Shown: piece by piece, positions 32,660-36,108 of the stretch
How the letters are laid out: the number at the start of each line of letters is the position of its first letter
Numbering within the stretch: the first letter of the stretch is position 1
Origin: JASJCP01 sp051155735
GTDB taxonomy: Bacteria; Cyanobacteriota; Cyanobacteriia; Cyanobacteriales; Xenococcaceae
DNA length: 36,108 nucleotides
Assembly: GCA_051155735.1 (NCBI GenBank)
Contig: DAXETX010000300.1
Span: 1 to 36,108, forward strand
Reading direction: 5' to 3'
The notes under the pieces: model-generated
The model's input: only the letters and a program-made list of their open reading frames with translations
Database searches by the model: none
Told to the model about the DNA's origin: nothing
Position numbers and translations under genes: made by a program

Positions 32660-32923
32660 ATGGCTAATCAATATCATGCTCGTATCTATGTTACTTTACG
32701 TCCTTCGGTTCTCGATCCTGCTGGCACAGCAGTAGAATCTGGCTTGAAACAAATGGGTTATGAAACAGTAACAGGAGTCAGAATCGGCAAATATATCGAA
32801 CTCCAGCTTACTGCGACTGATACAGCAGATGCTAACAATCAGCTAGATGTGATGTGCGATCGCTTGTTAGCAAACCCTGTAATCGAAAATTACTGTTTTG
32901 AAATTACGCAACTGGTTGGTTAA
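32660..32923 (+). CDS. purS: Phosphoribosylformylglycinamidine synthase subunit PurS
   Basis: Small subunit of the three-part FGAM synthase (PurL/PurQ/PurS) in purine synthesis. From the ATG at 32660 the 87-residue product (MANQYHARIYVTLRPSVLDPAG, then GYETVTGVRIGKYIELQL and NPVIENYCFEI) has the usual PurS length. The open frame continues upstream to 32609, but those 17 codons do not fit the family. It starts 22 bases ahead of purQ's end of spacer; both are on one strand and probably cotranscribed. PurL is not in the window. Confidence 0.93.
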   Translation: MANQYHARIYVTLRPSVLDPAGTAVESGLKQMGYETVTGVRIGKYIELQLTATDTADANNQLDVMCDRLLANPVIENYCFEITQLVG

Positions 32924-32945
32924 TATTTAAGACTAATTAAAAGTT

Positions 32946-33644
32946 ATGAAATTTGGCATTATTGTTTTTCCTGGGTCGAATTGCGATCGCGATTTGGCGA
33001 CAGTTACCCAAGGTATTTTTAAAACTCCGACGCGGATGGTATGGCATCAGGAAACCGATCTTTCCGACATCGATATTATTCTGATTCCTGGTGGGTTTAG
33101 TTATGGTGACTATTTGCGCTGTGGTGCGATCGCTCGCTTTTCCCCTGTGATGAATAGTGTAATTCACCATGCTAAACAGGGTAAGTATGTTTTGGGTATT
33201 TGCAATGGCTTTCAAGTACTTACCGAAGTAGGTTTATTACCAGGGGCTTTGATCCGTAATCGTGATTTACATTTTATCTGCGATCGCGTCTCAGTGCGAG
33301 TTGAAAGAAATGATTTGCCTTGGACTTCTAACTACACTAAGCAGCAGGTAGTTACTTTTCCGATTGCTCACGGTGAAGGACGTTATTATGCTGATCCAGA
33401 CACCCTAAAAACCCTAGAAGCTAATCAACAAGTTTTATTTCGCTATTGTAGCCAGACAGGAGAAATTAACCCAGAAAGTAATCCCAATGGCTCTTTAAAT
33501 AATATTGCGGGAATTGTTAATCAACAAGGTAATGTTTTAGGAATGATGCCTCATCCCGAAAGAGCCTCTGATGCTGCTATTGGGAACACTGATGGCAAAG
33601 CTCTGTTTGAAAGTTTATTGGCGCTTAACCTGGTGAGTTGCTGA
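32946..33644 (+). CDS. purQ: Phosphoribosylformylglycinamidine synthase subunit PurQ
   Basis: Glutaminase subunit of FGAM synthase, a class I glutamine amidotransferase that supplies ammonia to PurL. The 232-residue length is normal. Motifs: start MKFGIIVFPGSNCDRDLA, the oxyanion region LIPGGFSYGDYLRCGAIARFSP, nucleophile Cys in VLGICNGFQVLTE, and the catalytic His/Glu pair in GMMPHPERA. It begins 22 bases after purS (start ATG 32946). The convergent small gene ends 7 bases beyond its stop, with no terminator evident between them. Confidence 0.96.
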   Translation: MKFGIIVFPGSNCDRDLATVTQGIFKTPTRMVWHQETDLSDIDIILIPGGFSYGDYLRCGAIARFSPVMNSVIHHAKQGKYVLGICNGFQVLTEVGLLPGALIRNRDLHFICDRVSVRVERNDLPWTSNYTKQQVVTFPIAHGEGRYYADPDTLKTLEANQQVLFRYCSQTGEINPESNPNGSLNNIAGIVNQQGNVLGMMPHPERASDAAIGNTDGKALFESLLALNLVSC

Positions 33645-33651
33645 GCCTTAC

Positions 33652-33885
33652 CTAAGATAACAAATCCCATGCCTTAGCCATCAAATCCTTTAACCAACGA
33701 CGCTGTACCATATCTAGGATACTATGATCTTGTAAGACTTGTTCTTGAATTTCTTCGAGAGATTGACCTTGTTGACGGGCAATCTTCACTACAGCAGCGA
33801 TCGCTAAGGCAATAATATCTTCACTAATCGAATTTTCTTCCAAAGCCAAAATTTCTTCGGTTGAGGCTGGTATTGAATCGTTCAT
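33652..33885 (-). CDS. Small conserved hypothetical protein
   Basis: 77-residue acidic, mostly helical protein (EENSISEDIIALAIAAVVKIARQQGQSLEEIQEQVLQDHSILDMVQRRWLKDLMAKAWDLL). No signal peptide, no cysteine and no known catalytic motif. The composition and codon use look like a real gene and similar small proteins occur in cyanobacteria, but I do not recognise a named family. Start ATG at 33885. Convergent with purQ with a 7-base gap. A palindromic repeat lies upstream, in the 202-base gap before the divergent cruA-like gene. Confidence 0.65.
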   Translation of the reverse strand: MNDSIPASTEEILALEENSISEDIIALAIAAVVKIARQQGQSLEEIQEQVLQDHSILDMVQRRWLKDLMAKAWDLLS

Positions 33886-33949
33886 GATTTAGCTTGCTCC
33901 CATAATAGTATTAAGATATGTGTTATTAAACTGCCCAATTTGACCAACG

Positions 33950-33993
33950 GTCACGTGCCGTCTCCGTCGTTTTACGGCGGAGTAATCTGTGAC
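33950..33993. repeat. Bipartite palindromic repeat, intergenic (copy 2)
   Basis: Outer arms GTCAC (33950-33954) and GTGAC (33989-33993). Inner arms CTCCGTCG (33962-33969) and CGGCGGAG (33975-33982) flank the loop TTTTA. It has the same plan and nearly the same length as the element at 2165-2206, with compensatory stem changes (CCCC/GGGG there, CTCC/GGAG here). A flanking TGACC-AAC-GGTCA inverted repeat (33941-33953) overlaps it. Confidence 0.7.
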
Positions 33994-34087
33994 AAACAGA
34001 AACTAACCTTCGTCAGTGGAATCTGTTTTTTTTAACTTAATTTTGCAATAAATCTTTTTTTTTTAAGCTTAAATTAATAATCTTCCG

Positions 34088-36106
34088 ATGCAAGAAATTC
34101 TCTATCTTGAAATTCCGACTCCTAATATCGCTGCTGTACGCAGTTGGTTACAAGAAACTTGGCAGCCTCAAATCCATCACAAAATAGCAACCCCTACAGG
34201 AATTCGTCTCCAACTTTCTCCCGCTTCAGATTCGGAATTAGCCATATTTGTTTGGACAGTACAAAGAACGACTTATCTCAAAATGTTTCTTTGGGATTCC
34301 CCTGCTAAATTCTCAAAACATAATATTTCTGCCCTCAAAAAACAATTAAGACAAGAGATTCGTCAGGCTTTTCCGCCTCAATATCCCGAACCGCCAGAAA
34401 TAGACTTATCGAAGCAATCAATTTTTGCAGCTTTGGCCGACTACTATCCCCTAACAGTCAAGTATTTTCAGAGATTTCCCAAGGGAGAATATGACCTAAA
34501 TCGAGTTTACTGGTGGGAAAAACGCTGGCGCGACAGTGTTAAAAATCCGCAACAACCTCAAGAAGTTATCTTTAATAGCAACGCGACTAACTCTACTTTG
34601 CCCCAATACGATCTAGTTTATGTTGGCGGTGCATTAGGGGTAATTCATGCTGCGGTAATGGCACAAAAAGGTTATCGAGTTTTACTAGTAGAAAGATTAC
34701 CTTTCGGGAGAATGAATCGCGAGTGGAATATTTCTCGTGATGAATTTCAGAGTCTGATTAATCTCGGTTTATTTACCCCTGAAGAGTTTGAAACAGTCAT
34801 CGCAGCAGAATATCAAGATGGGTTTAGTAAGTTTTTTGATGCTTACAACCCAGAGTATCTTAAAGCACCAGTATTGCATACTCCGCGAGTGTTAAATATT
34901 GCGATTAACGTCGAAAAATTTCTCAGATTTTGTGGTGATAAGCTATTAGCAGCAGGTGGCGAAATTTGGGACGAAACTGAGTTTATTCGGGCTGATATAG
35001 CTAAAAATCAGGTAAAAATCCAACTAGTTGAGCTACCTACCCAAGAAGCCAAAGCAGCCACAGGAAGACTCTTAATCGATGCGATGGGAACAGCTTCACC
35101 GATAGCTTGGCAAATTAATGGCGGAAAGGCTTTTAACAGTGTCTGTCCGACTGTGGGTGCAGTAATTAAAGGTTTTGCCCCAGGAGTTTGGGATGAACAA
35201 TATGGTGATGTGCTAAATTCTCACGGCGATATATCGCGAGGCAGACAATTAATCTGGGAATTATTTCCTGTCGGCAATGGCAAATTAGCTTTTTATCTGT
35301 TTCATTACCATCAAGTACATCCTGATAATCCTGGTTCTTTATTAGAGATGTACGAAGACTTCTTTACGATTTTGCCTGAATATCGCCGTTGTAACCTAGA
35401 GGCATTAGACTGGCAAAAAGCGACTTTCGGCTATATCCCTGGACATTTTAGCACTAGTAGCAGCGATCGCACTGTCGCCTTTGACCGTCTTCTCTCGATT
35501 GGTGATGCAGCATCTTTACAATCTCCCTTAGTTTTTACTGGTTTTGGTTCTCTAGTGCGAAATTTAGATCGTCTTACGACTCTTTTGGATACAGCACTCA
35601 AACATGACTTACTAACAGCAAAGCATCTCAATCAAATTCGCGCTTATCAGAGTAATATTTCAGTTACTTGGCTCTTTTCCAAGGGGATGATGGTCCCGAC
35701 ACACCAGATACTGCCACCCCAGCGAATTAACTCCATGTTAAATACCTTTTTTGGCTTGCTAGCAGCACAACCTCCTGAAGTAGCAGATACTTTTATTAAA
35801 GATCGTGCTGACTGGTGGACATTTACACGACTTGCTTTAATTGCAGCGCGAAAAAACCCGACTCTATTATGGTGGATTTGGCAAATGGCAGGAAGTCAGG
35901 ATATGTTCAAGTGGTTAGGGGCATATTGGGCTTTTAGTCTTGATGCAGTTAGAAAATCTTTGATCGACTCTTGGTTTCCTAGTTGGTTAAAAGCATCTCA
36001 ATCTTGGCTAGAACAAAAATATCCTGGAATGTGGCTGAAGTTACTTAGCTTGAACTATCAATTAAAATATTCGGCGGGAAGCAGTAAAAAAGCCCAAATC
36101 TCTTAA
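34088..36106 (+). CDS. cruA: CruA-type lycopene cyclase (FAD/NAD-binding)
   Basis: Carotenoid cyclase of the CruA/CruP family, 672 residues and complete. An N-terminal extension of about 170 residues precedes the FAD-binding Rossmann domain (YDLVYVGGALGVIHAAVMAQKGYRVLLVER). The family signature is NREWNISRDEFQSLINLGLF. In CruP-type paralogs the corresponding motif reads closer to QEWNISR, and the following GLFTPEEFETVIAAEYQDGFSKFF is CruA-like, which is why I prefer CruA. Known CruA proteins convert lycopene to gamma/beta-carotene, and in Synechococcus the enzyme has been reported to bind chlorophyll a. A C-terminal segment (LALIAARKNPTLLWWIWQMAG) is hydrophobic and aromatic, consistent with membrane contact. 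Stand-alone transcript, ATG at 34088. Confidence 0.85.
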   Translation: MQEILYLEIPTPNIAAVRSWLQETWQPQIHHKIATPTGIRLQLSPASDSELAIFVWTVQRTTYLKMFLWDSPAKFSKHNISALKKQLRQEIRQAFPPQYPEPPEIDLSKQSIFAALADYYPLTVKYFQRFPKGEYDLNRVYWWEKRWRDSVKNPQQPQEVIFNSNATNSTLPQYDLVYVGGALGVIHAAVMAQKGYRVLLVERLPFGRMNREWNISRDEFQSLINLGLFTPEEFETVIAAEYQDGFSKFFDAYNPEYLKAPVLHTPRVLNIAINVEKFLRFCGDKLLAAGGEIWDETEFIRADIAKNQVKIQLVELPTQEAKAATGRLLIDAMGTASPIAWQINGGKAFNSVCPTVGAVIKGFAPGVWDEQYGDVLNSHGDISRGRQLIWELFPVGNGKLAFYLFHYHQVHPDNPGSLLEMYEDFFTILPEYRRCNLEALDWQKATFGYIPGHFSTSSSDRTVAFDRLLSIGDAASLQSPLVFTGFGSLVRNLDRLTTLLDTALKHDLLTAKHLNQIRAYQSNISVTWLFSKGMMVPTHQILPPQRINSMLNTFFGLLAAQPPEVADTFIKDRADWWTFTRLALIAARKNPTLLWWIWQMAGSQDMFKWLGAYWAFSLDAVRKSLIDSWFPSWLKASQSWLEQKYPGMWLKLLSLNYQLKYSAGSSKKAQIS

Positions 36107-36108
36107 CC

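Noticed and set aside
34088..36106. CruP instead of CruA
   Set aside because: The signature reads MNREWNISRDEFQ with the following GLFTPEEFE..GFSKFF, which fits CruA better. A phylogeny of both paralogs would settle it.

Overview
The window is chromosomal DNA from a cyanobacterium. The evidence is the many HIP1 octamers (GCGATCGC), the AT-rich intergenic DNA, and a gene set that only makes sense in this phylum: a CruA-type lycopene cyclase, a CbiG-CobJ fusion, a Get3d-like ATPase with an alpha-crystallin tail, a PatA-family regulator, DUF2358, a FurB/Zur regulator, and a caspase-STAND-WD40 giant protein. The style (large sensor kinases, dispersed heptamer repeats) suggests a Pleurocapsa/Stanieria-like unicellular or baeocytous lineage, but the genus is inference. 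No rRNA, tRNA, CRISPR array, intact IS element or prophage was seen.

Layout. 1-5.9 kb (minus strand): a 1305-residue hybrid histidine kinase downstream of gyrB. 6.7-9.4 kb (plus): pstC-pstA-pstB phosphate importer genes without pstS, preceded by a 764-base non-coding stretch with Pho-box-like direct repeats and followed by a clear terminator. 9.6-10.75 kb (minus): ArsA/Get3d-like ATPase, convergent with pst. 11.25-13.6 kb (plus): a Spondin_N-CHRD-Spondin_N protein with a repeat tail. 13.7-14.8 kb (minus): two small conserved genes separated by an exact 2 x 52-base tandem repeat. 15.1-20.3 kb (minus): a 1736-residue protein with an active-looking caspase-like domain, a second degenerate caspase-like domain, an nSTAND NTPase, one membrane helix and 14 WD40 repeats. 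20.5-22.4 kb (minus): CbiG-CobJ fusion for cobalamin synthesis. 22.8-25.7 kb: a PatA-like regulator whose receiver lacks its phosphoacceptor Asp, tail-to-tail with a HerA-like ATPase. 26.3-28.4 kb: an RsbRD_N-type histidine kinase, convergent with an Xre-RES toxin-antitoxin pair. 28.5-32.1 kb: an FAD oxidoreductase divergent by only 22 bases from a membrane histidine kinase. 32.2-33.9 kb: zur, then purS-purQ and a small conserved gene. 34.1-36.1 kb: cruA-like lycopene cyclase.

How it works together. Most of the window is housekeeping (topology, phosphate uptake, purine, cobalamin, carotenoid, metal regulation) interleaved with signalling proteins: three histidine kinases and one pseudo-receiver regulator. 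The strongest unusual points are the tandem caspase/pseudo-caspase architecture with a paired palindromic motif upstream of its gene, and a bipartite hairpin repeat present twice. One copy of that repeat sits in frame inside a PAS domain of the first kinase. The other is intergenic at 33950, and several stem base pairs differ between the copies in a compensatory way. Simple-sequence repeat families of 7, 8, 14 and 52 bases are spread over the intergenic regions.
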